Assembly: GCF_000196675.2 (NCBI RefSeq)
Contig: NC_015312.1
Coordinates: 3,410,001-3,474,000 of the forward strand
Origin: Pseudonocardia benzenivorans CB1190
GTDB taxonomy: Bacteria; Actinomycetota; Actinomycetes; Mycobacteriales; Pseudonocardiaceae
Length of the DNA: 64,000 bases
Direction of reading: 5' to 3'
Shown: positions 17,461 to 25,333 of the stretch, in pieces
How positions within the stretch are numbered: position 1 is the first letter of the stretch
How the letters are laid out: each line of letters begins with the position of its first letter
Program-made: the position numbers and the translations under genes
The notes under the pieces: generated by a model
The model's input: the letters and a program-made list of their open reading frames with translations, nothing else
Database searches by the model: none
What the model was told of the DNA's origin: nothing

Positions 17461-17478
17461 TGTTCCAAATATGAAACA
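17461..17478. promoter_or_regulatory. Probable IclR operator between iclR-type and thiolase genes
   Basis: TGTTCCA (17461-17467) and TGAAACA (17472-17478) form an inverted repeat with one mismatch around AATA. Just upstream a second AT-rich dyad, TGCAAATTTAGCA, lies at about 17444-17456. Both sit in the 54-base divergent gap, the expected place for an IclR dimer pair. Confidence 0.55.
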
Positions 17479-17496
17479 GAACGGAAGGGCTCCCGG

Positions 17497-18663
17497 ATGG
17501 ACGCCGCGATCGTCGGCCTCGGGATCACCGACGTCGGCCGGGTCTACGGCCGCAGTGCCCCCGACTTCGTCGCGGACGCGGTGCGGCGCGCGGTCGCGGA
17601 CGCCGGGCTCACCCTCGCCGACGTTGACGGGCTGCTGGTCAGCTCGGGCACGACCCGAGACGTCGACGTCTCCCTGCAGCGCAGGCTCGGCCTGCGCGAC
17701 CTGCGTCTGCTCAGTGAGATGCAGGCCTTCGGCGCCAGCGCCGGGGCGATGCTCGGCCATGCCGCCGCGGCCGTGACGTGCGGCCTCGCCGACGTCGTGG
17801 CCTGTGTCTTCGCCGATGCCCCGCTCCGCGCGGGGGAGTCGGCCGGGGCCGCCTACGCCGGTCGTCGCCGGTACGCGCTGAGCGGCGCCGCCGCGCTGCG
17901 CACGGTCGCGGGCGGGAACCCGACGGTCCAGTACGCGCTGGCCGCCCGTCGGCACATGCAGGCCTACGGCACCACGAGCGAACAGCTGGGCGCAGTCGCC
18001 GTCGCGCAGCGGAGGTGGGCCGCGCTCAACCCCCTTGCGCAGCAGCGCGAGCCGCTCACCCTCGAACAGCACCAGGCCTCGCGGTGGATCGCCGAACCGC
18101 TGCACCTGCTCGACTGCTGCCTGGTGTCCAACGGTGGCGCCGCGGTCGTCGTCACCCGGGCGGATCGGGCGGCCGACCTCGCTCAGCCACCCGTGCACGT
18201 CCTCGGCCTCGCGCAGGGACACCCGGGGCAGCCGGCCACGCGCGGGTCCGGCTTCGGCCTGACGACGGGCGCCGCGACCGCCGGCCCGGAGGCACTGCGC
18301 AGGGCGGGGCTGCGGGTGGCCGACGTCGACCTGCTCGAGCTCTACGACTGCTACACCTACACCGTCGTCGTCACGTTGGAGGACTACGGTTTCTGCGCCA
18401 AGGGCGAGGGCGGGCCCTTCGTCGCCGCCGGCCACACCGCTCCCGGTGGCCCGCTGCCCGTGAACACCGGCGGCGGCCAGCTCTCCGGCTACTACCTCTG
18501 GGGCATGACACCGCTCACCGAGGCCGTGACCCAGGCCCGCGGCCACGCGGGCGAACGCCAGGTTTCCCGTCGCGACGTGATCATGGTCAGCGGCAACGGC
18601 GGCATCCTCGACCACCACTCGACCGTGATCCTGTCCCCGCACCCCCGGGAGGAGCGACGATGA
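17497..18663 (+). CDS. Thiolase-family protein (SCP-x/lipid-transfer type)
   Basis: A 388-residue thiolase-fold protein of the SCP2-thiolase-like group that works with small DUF35 Zn-OB partners in shortening or aldol cleavage of acyl-CoAs (steroid side chains, diterpenoids). It begins MDAAIVGLGITDVGRVYGRSAPDF, has VDGLLVSSGTTRDVDVSLQRRLG, and ends with the group's typical LLELYDCYTYTVVVTLEDYGF, GGGQLSGYYLWGM and VIMVSGNGG. The catalytic Cys of classical thiolases near residue 85-95 is not obvious (AFGASAGAMLGHAAAA there), which also holds for aldolase-type relatives such as Ltp2. The ATG at 17497 has GGAAGG upstream. It overlaps the DUF35 gene by 4 bases. Confidence 0.87.
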   Translation: MDAAIVGLGITDVGRVYGRSAPDFVADAVRRAVADAGLTLADVDGLLVSSGTTRDVDVSLQRRLGLRDLRLLSEMQAFGASAGAMLGHAAAAVTCGLADVVACVFADAPLRAGESAGAAYAGRRRYALSGAAALRTVAGGNPTVQYALAARRHMQAYGTTSEQLGAVAVAQRRWAALNPLAQQREPLTLEQHQASRWIAEPLHLLDCCLVSNGGAAVVVTRADRAADLAQPPVHVLGLAQGHPGQPATRGSGFGLTTGAATAGPEALRRAGLRVADVDLLELYDCYTYTVVVTLEDYGFCAKGEGGPFVAAGHTAPGGPLPVNTGGGQLSGYYLWGMTPLTEAVTQARGHAGERQVSRRDVIMVSGNGGILDHHSTVILSPHPREERR

Positions 18664-19058
18664 CCGTCCCCGGACCCGCCATCGAGGCCGACTCCGCGAC
18701 CGCGCCCTTCTTCGCCGCCGCCGCCCGGGACCGGCTGCTGCTCCCGCGCTGCGTCTCCTGCGGCACCTGGCACCCACCGGAGGTCGCGACCTGTTGCGGC
18801 CCACTGGAATGGGTCCCCGCCGCGGGCCGCGGCGTCCTCGTGTCCTGGGCCGTCGTGCACGCCGCGCCACATCCGGCCTTCGCCGACTCGCTGCCGTTCC
18901 GCACCGCACTCGTCGAGCTGGCCGAGGGCCCGTGGCTGCAGGTCAGGCTCACCGGGGCGGAACCGGCGACCCCCGTGGCCGGATCGCCCGTCCGGATCAC
19001 CTTCGCGCACCCGGCCGAGGGTGCGTCGTACCCCGTCGGCACCCTGGAGGGACCGTGA
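18660..19058 (+). CDS. Zn-ribbon/OB-fold protein (DUF35), thiolase partner
   Basis: A 132-residue acyl-CoA-associated OB-fold protein. The N-terminal rubredoxin-like Zn ribbon reads LPRCVSCGTWHPPEVATCCGPLEW: the first CxxC is intact, the second pair is CC rather than CxxC, so metal coordination may differ from normal. The C-terminal OB fold follows (GRGVLVSWAVVHAAPHPAF, FRTALVELAEGPWLQVRL, VRITFAHP). Such proteins form complexes with SCP2-type thiolases and bind the acyl-CoA. The ATG overlaps the thiolase stop (ATGA) and its own stop overlaps the next CaiB gene (GTGA), strong evidence for one operon. Confidence 0.85.
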   Translation: MTVPGPAIEADSATAPFFAAAARDRLLLPRCVSCGTWHPPEVATCCGPLEWVPAAGRGVLVSWAVVHAAPHPAFADSLPFRTALVELAEGPWLQVRLTGAEPATPVAGSPVRITFAHPAEGASYPVGTLEGP

Positions 19059-20215
19059 CCGACCGCCGCCCGATGTCCGGGATGCGGGTCCTCGACCTGA
19101 CGTCCAACGTCGCGGGCCCGCTCGCCGGGCAGGTGCTCGTCGACCTCGGCGCCGAGGTCGTCAAGATCGAACCGCCCGGCGGTGAGGCCGGCCGCAACAT
19201 CCGTTCCACGATCCCGGGCCAGGAGGAGCTGCGGCCGTACTTCCTGCCCCATCACCGCGGCAAGAAGTCCGTGGTCCTCGACCTGCGCAACGCCGACGAC
19301 GTCACGCGGCTGCTGGCACTGGCCGATACCGCGGACGTGTTCGTGCAGGGCTTCCGTCCCGGCGTCCTCGACCGGCTCGGGCTGGGCGCGGACGTGCTGC
19401 GCCGGCGCAACCCCCGGCTCGTCCACGCCTCGTTGTGCGCCTTCTCCGGCGACGGCGAGCAGCACCGGCGACCGGGCATCGACGCCCTCATCCAGGCCGA
19501 GTCCGGCCTGCTCACCGGCCTGACCGGGGCTGACGGCAGGCCCCTGTTGCCGGCGCCCACCGTCGTCGACGCCGCCGCCGGGCACGTACTGGCGCAGGCG
19601 ATCCTGGCCGCGCTGTTGGCCCGCGAGCGGCATGGAGAAGGCGACGTCGTCGAGGTCGCCCTCTACGACGTCGCGGTGAGCCTGCAGGCTCCGCACATCA
19701 CGCGCCAGCTGCACACCGCGCCGGAACACGCCCACCTGACCGAGACCGGGCGGGCGTCGCTGGCCGTCGCCCCGTCCGGTCCGTTCCGCGCCGCGGACGG
19801 GTGGCTGATGCTCTTCGCCTACGTGCCCAGGCACTGGACGCTGCTCACCGAGGCCCTCGGTCGCCCCGACCTGCGCACCGACCCCCGGTTCGTCGACCAG
19901 GTCGAACGGGCGCGCCACCCGGTCGAGCTGGCCGCCGCGCTGGAGGACGCACTGGCCGGGCACACCGTGGCCGAGTGGGTGCAGGTCCTCACCGCTGCGG
20001 GGGTGATGGCCTCGCCGGTCCGTACGTGGAGGTCCGTGATCCGGTCGGCGGCGTTCACCGAGGCGGCCCTGGCGGTCACGGTGGGGGAGGGGGCCCGCAC
20101 CGAGCTCGCGGTCCGGACCCCCGCCCGGTACCGCGGCTTCGTCCCCGCCGGCACCACCCCGACGCCGCGGCTCGGCGAGCACACCGACGCGGTACTGGGA
20201 GGGGTCCGGGCATGA
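19055..20215 (+). CDS. CaiB/BaiF-family CoA-transferase
   Basis: A 386-residue class III CoA-transferase, the third in the window. Features: MRVLDLTSNVAGPLAGQVLVDLGAEVVKIEPPGGE, GKKSVVLDLRNADD, VFVQGFRPGVLDRLGLG, and RRPGIDALIQAESGLLTG containing the predicted catalytic Asp near 142. The GTG at 19055 overlaps the DUF35 stop by 4 bases. It lies between the thiolase/DUF35 pair and an enoyl-CoA hydratase, so it probably loads CoA onto the acid that this set then hydrates and cleaves. Regulation is expected from the IclR-type operator upstream of the thiolase. Confidence 0.9.
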   Translation: MTDRRPMSGMRVLDLTSNVAGPLAGQVLVDLGAEVVKIEPPGGEAGRNIRSTIPGQEELRPYFLPHHRGKKSVVLDLRNADDVTRLLALADTADVFVQGFRPGVLDRLGLGADVLRRRNPRLVHASLCAFSGDGEQHRRPGIDALIQAESGLLTGLTGADGRPLLPAPTVVDAAAGHVLAQAILAALLARERHGEGDVVEVALYDVAVSLQAPHITRQLHTAPEHAHLTETGRASLAVAPSGPFRAADGWLMLFAYVPRHWTLLTEALGRPDLRTDPRFVDQVERARHPVELAAALEDALAGHTVAEWVQVLTAAGVMASPVRTWRSVIRSAAFTEAALAVTVGEGARTELAVRTPARYRGFVPAGTTPTPRLGEHTDAVLGGVRA

Positions 20216-20991
20216 GCGGCTCGTCGACGTCGGAGGACGCGGTGCTGGTCGAGGCCGCCGACGGCGTGCTGGTGGTGACGATCAACCGGCCGCGGGTCCG
20301 CAACGCCGTGAACCGCGCCGTGGCCGAGGGGGTGGCCGCAGCGATGGACCGGCTCGACGCCGATCCGCAGCTGCGCGCCGGGATCCTCACGGGCGCGGGC
20401 GGCTTCTTCTGCGCCGGGATGGATCTCAAGGCGTTCGGCACCGGCGAGCGGCCCAGCGTCGAGGGTCGCGGCTTCGCCGGGCTGGTGGAACGACCGCCGA
20501 CGACGCCGCTGATCGCCGCCGTCGAGGGCCCCGCGCTGGGTGGCGGCATGGAGATCGTGCTGGCCTGCGACCTCGTGGTCGCGGCTCGGTCCGCGGTCTT
20601 CGGGCTGCCGGAGGTGAAGCGGGGACTCATCGCGGCGGGCGGCGGACTGCTGCGGCTGTCCGGCCGGGTCCCGCACCATCGGGCGATGGAGATCGCGCTG
20701 CTCGGCGACCGGTTCTCCGCCGTCGACGCGCACGGCTTCGGGATGGTGAACCGCCTCGTCGCCGAGGGGGAGGCCCTGGCGACCGCGCGCGATCTGGCGG
20801 CCCGGATCGCCGCGAACGGGCCGCTCGCGGTTGCCGCGACGAAACAGGTGCTGGCGGCAGGCTGGTCGGCCGACGCCGCGGGGTTCGCGCGGCAGGCGGA
20901 CCTCGCCATGAGTGTGCGCACCTCCGCGGACGCCGCCGAGGGGGCCCGCGCCTTCCTGGAGAAGCGGTCTCCGAGATGGACGGGCCGCTGA
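20212..20991 (+). CDS. Enoyl-CoA hydratase/isomerase family protein
   Basis: A 259-residue crotonase-fold enzyme. Visible: VLVVTINRPRVRNAVNRAVAEGVAAAMDRL, the first oxyanion-hole loop GGFFCAGMDLKAF, and IAAVEGPALGGGMEIVLACDLVVAARSAVFGLPEVKRGLIAAGGGLLRL, which holds the second oxyanion loop and one catalytic Glu in the PEVKRG position. The second Glu of true hydratases is not in its usual place, so isomerase or hydrolase activity is possible. Length is standard. It starts at an ATG overlapping the CaiB stop (ATGA) and is the last gene of the thiolase operon. Confidence 0.88.
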   Translation: MSGSSTSEDAVLVEAADGVLVVTINRPRVRNAVNRAVAEGVAAAMDRLDADPQLRAGILTGAGGFFCAGMDLKAFGTGERPSVEGRGFAGLVERPPTTPLIAAVEGPALGGGMEIVLACDLVVAARSAVFGLPEVKRGLIAAGGGLLRLSGRVPHHRAMEIALLGDRFSAVDAHGFGMVNRLVAEGEALATARDLAARIAANGPLAVAATKQVLAAGWSADAAGFARQADLAMSVRTSADAAEGARAFLEKRSPRWTGR

Positions 20992-21349
20992 GCGCGCCGT
21001 GCCCGAACGACGTGTCGCCGTACCGCGGGGCGGACCGGGGACACGGCGTCGCCGGGCGGTCCTCGACCTCGGGGACCTCGCCCGGGAACAGGTCGGCGTC
21101 TCGTCTCGGGCCCGCCGACCAAATTCGTGGGCGGTCGAAGTCGTCGGTGCACCTCCGTGCCCTCGGCCCGGGTACCGGACCCGGTTCGGCCGGGCCGGAC
21201 GAGACGGCGACCGCGATCCGCGGACGGTCGCGGTAGTGTTCGTCGATCCCTCGTGTTCGGCTGTCTCGAACCGGGTGTGACGTCTCGGCGGCGGTCCGCG
21301 AGCCGGCCGCCGTGCTCCCGAGCCGACGTGTCCGTCCGCGGGAACCGGC
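20992..21349. other. Intergenic region, nothing supported
   Basis: About 360 bases between the convergent hydratase and NmrA-like genes. Frames are open but lack ribosome sites and motifs. No strong simple terminator was found by eye. Confidence 0.5.
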
Positions 21350-22231
21350 TCAGGCGACGCGGTGCGCCCACTCCTCCAGGGATGTCGGCTCCAGGCCGAA
21401 CACACGCTGGTACTCCGGGAACGCCGGCGCGGGGTGGGCACTCAGGTAGCCCTGCGACTGCTGGAAGACCTCGGCGAGTCCGTCCGCGATCGCCGCGTCG
21501 CGGCTCTCCGGCAGCGTCAGCGGCCGCTTCCACACCCGGGACAGGGTCGCGGCGGCCTCGCGCAGGCTGATCCGCTCGCTCGCCAGCTCCAGCTCGACGG
21601 CGTCGAACCGGTCCGGGTCGGCGAACGCGGCGGCCGCCGCCGCTCCGATGTCGGAGACCGCGACGAAGGCCTGCGGGACGTCCACGTCGTAGCCGACGAG
21701 GAGCTTCTCGCTCGATCCCGGCGCGTAGAAGTACGACGGCGCCAGGAAGTTCTCCAGGAAGGCCGACGGGCGCAGGATCGTGGTCGAGGCTGCGCCCGCC
21801 TCGCGCAGCGCGTCCTCGGTGAGGGCCTTGACCCGGAACGCGTGTCGGACGAACGGGCCCCAGCGCTCCTCGTCGATGAGGCGGGTGGCCCCTGAGGCCG
21901 AGGTGTGGACGATCTGCGGGACGTCCGCCGCCGCGGCGGCCGCGGCGAGGGCCCGGGCGCGGACGATCTCGGTGTCCCCGGCCAGATCGGTGAAGTCCGG
22001 GTTCTGGATCGAGAACAGGCCGCGGGCACCGTCGAGGGCGGGCTTCAGCGACTCCGGCTCGTCCAGGTCGCCGCGGACCAGCTCGACGCCGAGGTCGGTC
22101 AGCGCCCGGGCGCGGGGGCTGTCCGGGTCGCGGACGAGGGCGTGGACCGGCGTCCCGGCCGCGACGAGGGCTCGTGCCACGGCGCCGCCCTGCTGCCCCG
22201 TCGCGCCCGTGACCAGTACGAATTCACTCAT
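21350..22231 (-). CDS. NmrA-like NAD(P)-binding oxidoreductase
   Basis: A 293-residue atypical short-chain dehydrogenase. The N-terminal Rossmann motif is VLVTGATGQQGGAVARALVAAG, with the TGxxGxxG pattern of NmrA/isoflavone-reductase relatives; VRDPDSPRA and LVRGDLDEPESL follow. The middle has IVHTSASGA in place of a catalytic YxxxK, and the C-terminus is ERISLREAAATLSRVW. Such proteins act as NADPH-dependent reductases or as redox sensors. It starts at the ATG at 22231 and is divergent from a TetR gene across a 25-bp palindrome, so it is almost certainly that TetR's target. It converges with the hydratase gene. Confidence 0.87.
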   Translation of the reverse strand: MSEFVLVTGATGQQGGAVARALVAAGTPVHALVRDPDSPRARALTDLGVELVRGDLDEPESLKPALDGARGLFSIQNPDFTDLAGDTEIVRARALAAAAAAADVPQIVHTSASGATRLIDEERWGPFVRHAFRVKALTEDALREAGAASTTILRPSAFLENFLAPSYFYAPGSSEKLLVGYDVDVPQAFVAVSDIGAAAAAAFADPDRFDAVELELASERISLREAAATLSRVWKRPLTLPESRDAAIADGLAEVFQQSQGYLSAHPAPAFPEYQRVFGLEPTSLEEWAHRVA

Positions 22232-22256
22232 GAGTGGGCTCCTGTGCTCGATCATC

Positions 22257-22281
22257 ATAAATGGGGTACCACCCCGTTTAT
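22257..22281. promoter_or_regulatory. 25-bp palindromic TetR operator
   Basis: ATAAATGGGGT (22257-22267) and ACCCCGTTTAT (22271-22281) are inverted copies with one mismatch around ACC. It lies in the 102-base gap between the divergent NmrA-like and tetR genes. The core TGGGGT-N4-CCCCGT recurs at 25178 and 27366. Confidence 0.8.
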
Positions 22282-22333
22282 GCTTGGGGCTACGATATCG
22301 AGGGCCACCCCGCTTGTCGAGGAGAGGAGCGCC

Positions 22334-22891
22334 GTGCCTGCGACGAAGACCCTGCGCGCGGACGGCCGCCGCAACCGCGAGCGGCTGATCGCGGCCGCCG
22401 CCGAGCTGATCCGTCGGGACGGCGCCCAGGCGTCGCTCGAGGAGATCGCCCGCAGCGCGGGTCTCGGCTCGGCGACCCTGCACCGGCACTTCCCCTCCCG
22501 GCACCTGCTGCTGGAGGCGGTGTACCGGGAGGGCGTCGAGCAGCTGTGCGGCCACGCCGCGGCTCAGCCGGGGGTGGACCCGGCCGCTGAGCTCGACGTC
22601 TGGATCGAGGAGACCACGGCCTACATCGCGGACAACCGCGGCCTCGGGATCGCCCTCGCCGGCCCCGACGGGGACGGGCTCTCGGCGGACGACATCTGTG
22701 TGACGGACCGGCTGATCGACGAGCTTCAGGTCCTGGTGGACCGCGCCGCCGAGGCAGGAGTCGTGCGGCCCGGGGTGACCGGGCAGGACCTGATGACCCT
22801 GATGAACGCGATCGGGACGGCGACCGAGAAGGACTCCGCCACCGCGCGACGCCTGGTGCGCCTCGCGCTGGCGGGCATCCACCCCTGCTGA
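22334..22891 (+). CDS. TetR-family transcriptional regulator
   Basis: A 185-residue repressor. The N-terminal helix-turn-helix reads GRRNRERLIAAAAELIRRDGAQ, SLEEIARSAGLGSATLHRHFPSRHLLLEAVY, typical of the TetR group with a C-terminal domain like TetR_C_40/SbtR. The ligand pocket is helical. The start is a GTG at 22334 with GGAGAGGAG just before it; the open frame upstream passes through the operator and is not used. It should bind the 25-bp palindrome in its own promoter and repress both itself and the divergent NmrA-like gene. Matching core elements upstream of the LLM/SMP-30 pair and the esterase-like operon suggest further targets. Confidence 0.9.
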   Translation: MPATKTLRADGRRNRERLIAAAAELIRRDGAQASLEEIARSAGLGSATLHRHFPSRHLLLEAVYREGVEQLCGHAAAQPGVDPAAELDVWIEETTAYIADNRGLGIALAGPDGDGLSADDICVTDRLIDELQVLVDRAAEAGVVRPGVTGQDLMTLMNAIGTATEKDSATARRLVRLALAGIHPC

Positions 22892-22899
22892 GGGCGCGC

Positions 22900-24189
22900 T
22901 CAGGAGTCGAGGCGCCGTGCCACGGCCGCCATCCGCGCGAGCTCGCCCAGGATGTCGCGGACGTGGGGTGGATGGGCATCGGGATCCTCCAGCGGCGGCC
23001 GGCTCAACCCGTACGCGTCGACGAGCGGGACCGCTCCCGGCGTCGCCCGCTCCCGCCGGGCCAGGGCCGCGTCGACGTAGGGGGCCAGCTCCGCGTCCCG
23101 CCGCGCCCGGATCGCCGCGTGCGCGGCGGCGAACGCGGGCATGACCTCCGCGGCGAACAACTCCAGCGACTCCCGGACCTGGTCGTAGGGCAGCCGCCCG
23201 AACTGGTGGAGCAGGATCGTCTGGTCGATCCCGGCCTCCTGGTACTCGCGCAACCGCTCGGTGAGCTCGGCGGGGGAGCCGATGGCGTGGCCGCCGCGGT
23301 GCGGGATCGACCCGCCCAGCTCCTCGCGGACGACCTCCGATCGCTCCCACACGTTCGTCACGCCGGGTCGATGCCGGCCGAACACGTGGTAATGGCGCAC
23401 CGCATAGGTGAAGAAGCTCCCGGCCCGCTCACCCCTGGTGCGCGCGACCTCGGGATCGAGATGGCAGTGGAAGGGCACCATCGTGGCGACCCGCGGGTTC
23501 ACCGTGTGCCCGATCGGCACGCAGTCGCGCTTGAACGTCTCGATGTAGTCCTCGACGACAGCCTTCGCCTCGGCCGCGTCGAAGAACGAGTGGGCCAACG
23601 CACCGATCCCCAGCCGGGCGGCGAGCCGGACCGTCTCGTCGTCCGAGCAGGCGATCCAGAGCGGCGGATGCGGCCGTTGCACGGGTTTCGGCACGACGTT
23701 GCGGGCCGGCATGGAGAAGTGCGTGCCGGCGTGGCCGGGATAGGGCTCGCGGGCCATCATCTCCGTGACCTGACCCAGGGCCTCCAGCGACATCTCGTGG
23801 CGCAGCAACGGGTCGACGCCGAAGCCCTCCAGCTCGACCCGGGTCTTGGAGTGCCCGATCCCGAACTCGACACGCCCGCGGGTGAGCAGGTCGAGGGTGG
23901 AGATCCGCTCGGCGACCCGCGCCGGTTCGTTGTACCCCGGGGGCATCAGGACGACGGCGTGGCCCAACCGGATCGTGCGGGTCCGCTGGCCGGCGGCGGC
24001 CAGGAACAGCTCGGGCGCCGACGAGTGCGAATACTCCTCGAGGAAGTGCTGCTCGGGGGCCCAGGCGTAGCCGTACCCGAGGCGGTCGGCCAGCTCGACC
24101 TGGTCGAGGCTCTCCTGGAACAGGTCCAGCTCGGCGTCGCGCCCCCAGGGGCGGGGGAGCTGCTGGGCGAAGTAGAGCCCGAACTCCAC
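22900..24189 (-). CDS. LLM-class flavin-dependent monooxygenase
   Basis: A 429-residue bacterial-luciferase-like enzyme, using reduced flavin from a reductase and O2 to oxidise an organic substrate. Motifs: MEFGLYFAQQLP, GYGYAWAPEQHFLEEYSHSSAPELFL, TRTIRLGHAVVLMPPGYNEPARVAERISTLDLLTRGRVEFGIGHS, and a C-terminal region with AIGSPAELTERL. The GTG at 24189 with GGGAGA upstream gives the family N-terminus; the open frame continues upstream into the SMP-30 gene and is not used. It lies 10 bases after the SMP-30 stop, so the two form an operon. Combination with a lactonase suggests a Baeyer-Villiger-like oxidation to a lactone followed by ring opening. Confidence 0.88.
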   Translation of the reverse strand: MEFGLYFAQQLPRPWGRDAELDLFQESLDQVELADRLGYGYAWAPEQHFLEEYSHSSAPELFLAAAGQRTRTIRLGHAVVLMPPGYNEPARVAERISTLDLLTRGRVEFGIGHSKTRVELEGFGVDPLLRHEMSLEALGQVTEMMAREPYPGHAGTHFSMPARNVVPKPVQRPHPPLWIACSDDETVRLAARLGIGALAHSFFDAAEAKAVVEDYIETFKRDCVPIGHTVNPRVATMVPFHCHLDPEVARTRGERAGSFFTYAVRHYHVFGRHRPGVTNVWERSEVVREELGGSIPHRGGHAIGSPAELTERLREYQEAGIDQTILLHQFGRLPYDQVRESLELFAAEVMPAFAAAHAAIRARRDAELAPYVDAALARRERATPGAVPLVDAYGLSRPPLEDPDAHPPHVRDILGELARMAAVARRLDS

Positions 24190-24199
24190 AGTGGTCTCC

Positions 24200-25078
24200 C
24201 TACCGGACGGGGACGGTGACCCGGACCGTCTCGACGACGGACCCGGTCGTGCCGGCGGCGATCGCCTCCACCCCGCCGAGCAGGCACAACACGAACAGGG
24301 TCCGCCCGTCGTGGCCGCCGAGGGCGCACGCCAGCGGCAGCTTCGCGGTGACGTCGTCGGAGATCGTGACCACGTCGGTGATCTCGCCGCCCTCCAGCAC
24401 CCGACGGACCACGCCCTGCAACGGCGAGGCCGTCCAGATCGCGCCCGCGCCATCCGCGGCGATGCCGTCGGCGCTGCCCGGGGCCAGCTCGGCCCACACC
24501 CGGCGGTTCGTCAGTGTGCCGTCGGCGGCGCGGTCGAAACCGATCAGCTGCGCGGACGGGAACGAGGCGACGACGTAGGTGCCGTCGGGCAGCAGGACCG
24601 GGCCGTTCGGGTCGTCGACCTCGGTCGCGACGACGCGCGCGGACCCGTCCGGATCGACGAGGATGACCCGGCCGTCCGCATCGACCGGGCGCGGGGCGGC
24701 GGGATCGTGGGTGCCCATCGAGCCCGTGTAGGCCCGGCCCCGGTCGTCGACGACCATGTCGTTGAGCCCGCCGACGGCCAGGTGGGACAGATCGGCGTGG
24801 ACGGCGACCTGTCCCGGCGCGTCCAGCCGGAGGATCTCGGGGCGCGCCATGTTCACGATCAGCAGCCTGCCGTCGGGGAGGAAGCCCAGGCCGCACGGCC
24901 GCACCCCGTCGTCGAACTGGTGAACGGTCTCCAGGGTCCCGGCTTCGTCGACGCGCAGCACGCGATGGGCGAAGATGTCGGAGAAGTAGAGCCACCCCGC
25001 GTGCCAGCGAGGTGCCTCCGCGAACCGCAGGCCACCGATCAGCGGGTCTGCCGTGGTCGTCAGGGTCTGGTCGGGCAC
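24200..25078 (-). CDS. SMP-30/gluconolactonase-family lactone hydrolase
   Basis: A 292-residue six-bladed beta-propeller lactonase or esterase. Family motifs: FAEAPRWHAGWLYFSDI at the N-terminus with the first metal-binding Glu, VRPCGLGFLPDGRLLIVN, GGLNDMVVDDRGRAYTGSMG with the metal-binding Asn, DDPNGPVLLPDGTYVVASF, and GSADGIAADGAGAIWTAS with the catalytic/metal Asp. The calcium or zinc site is therefore intact. The start is a GTG at 25078. It is divergent from a second LLM gene; two operator-like palindromes lie in the 255-base gap. It probably hydrolyses a lactone made by one of the adjacent flavin monooxygenases. Confidence 0.88.
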   Translation of the reverse strand: MPDQTLTTTADPLIGGLRFAEAPRWHAGWLYFSDIFAHRVLRVDEAGTLETVHQFDDGVRPCGLGFLPDGRLLIVNMARPEILRLDAPGQVAVHADLSHLAVGGLNDMVVDDRGRAYTGSMGTHDPAAPRPVDADGRVILVDPDGSARVVATEVDDPNGPVLLPDGTYVVASFPSAQLIGFDRAADGTLTNRRVWAELAPGSADGIAADGAGAIWTASPLQGVVRRVLEGGEITDVVTISDDVTAKLPLACALGGHDGRTLFVLCLLGGVEAIAAGTTGSVVETVRVTVPVR

Positions 25079-25116
25079 CGCGGGCTCCTCTGGGACGACA
25101 GCGTCGAAGCGAGTTT

Positions 25117-25138
25117 TTCGAACCGGAGTAGGTTCGAA
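25117..25138. promoter_or_regulatory. Perfect 22-bp palindrome upstream of the SMP-30 gene
   Basis: TTCGAACC (25117-25124) and GGTTCGAA (25131-25138) are exact inverted copies around GGAGTA. It lies 39 bases before the SMP-30/LLM operon start, the right place for an operator. The TTCGAA core also occurs in the operators near the tetR pair at 36-37 kb, but the spacing differs. Confidence 0.6.
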
Positions 25139-25177
25139 GACGAGTCGGAATCGAACACCCGCAGCGGCGGCGCCGTC

Positions 25178-25200
25178 AAGTGGGGTAGTCCCCCGTTACG
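25178..25200. promoter_or_regulatory. Second copy of the TGGGGT/CCCCGT TetR element
   Basis: AAGTGGGGT (25178-25186), four bases, then CCCCGTT (25191-25197) reproduces the core and spacing of the palindrome at 22257. It lies between the divergent SMP-30 and LLM genes and so could control both. Confidence 0.55.
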
Positions 25201-25333
25201 GTCTTGACGCGGATGCAGGCGCCTGCGACGCTGGCTCGGCCAGATTCAAATCGGATTCGAGTTGCTGCTGCGCCTGAGCCCTCGGCAACCACTCCGCCCG
25301 CGGCCCATCGTCGGACTCGTCGAGGAAGTGACC

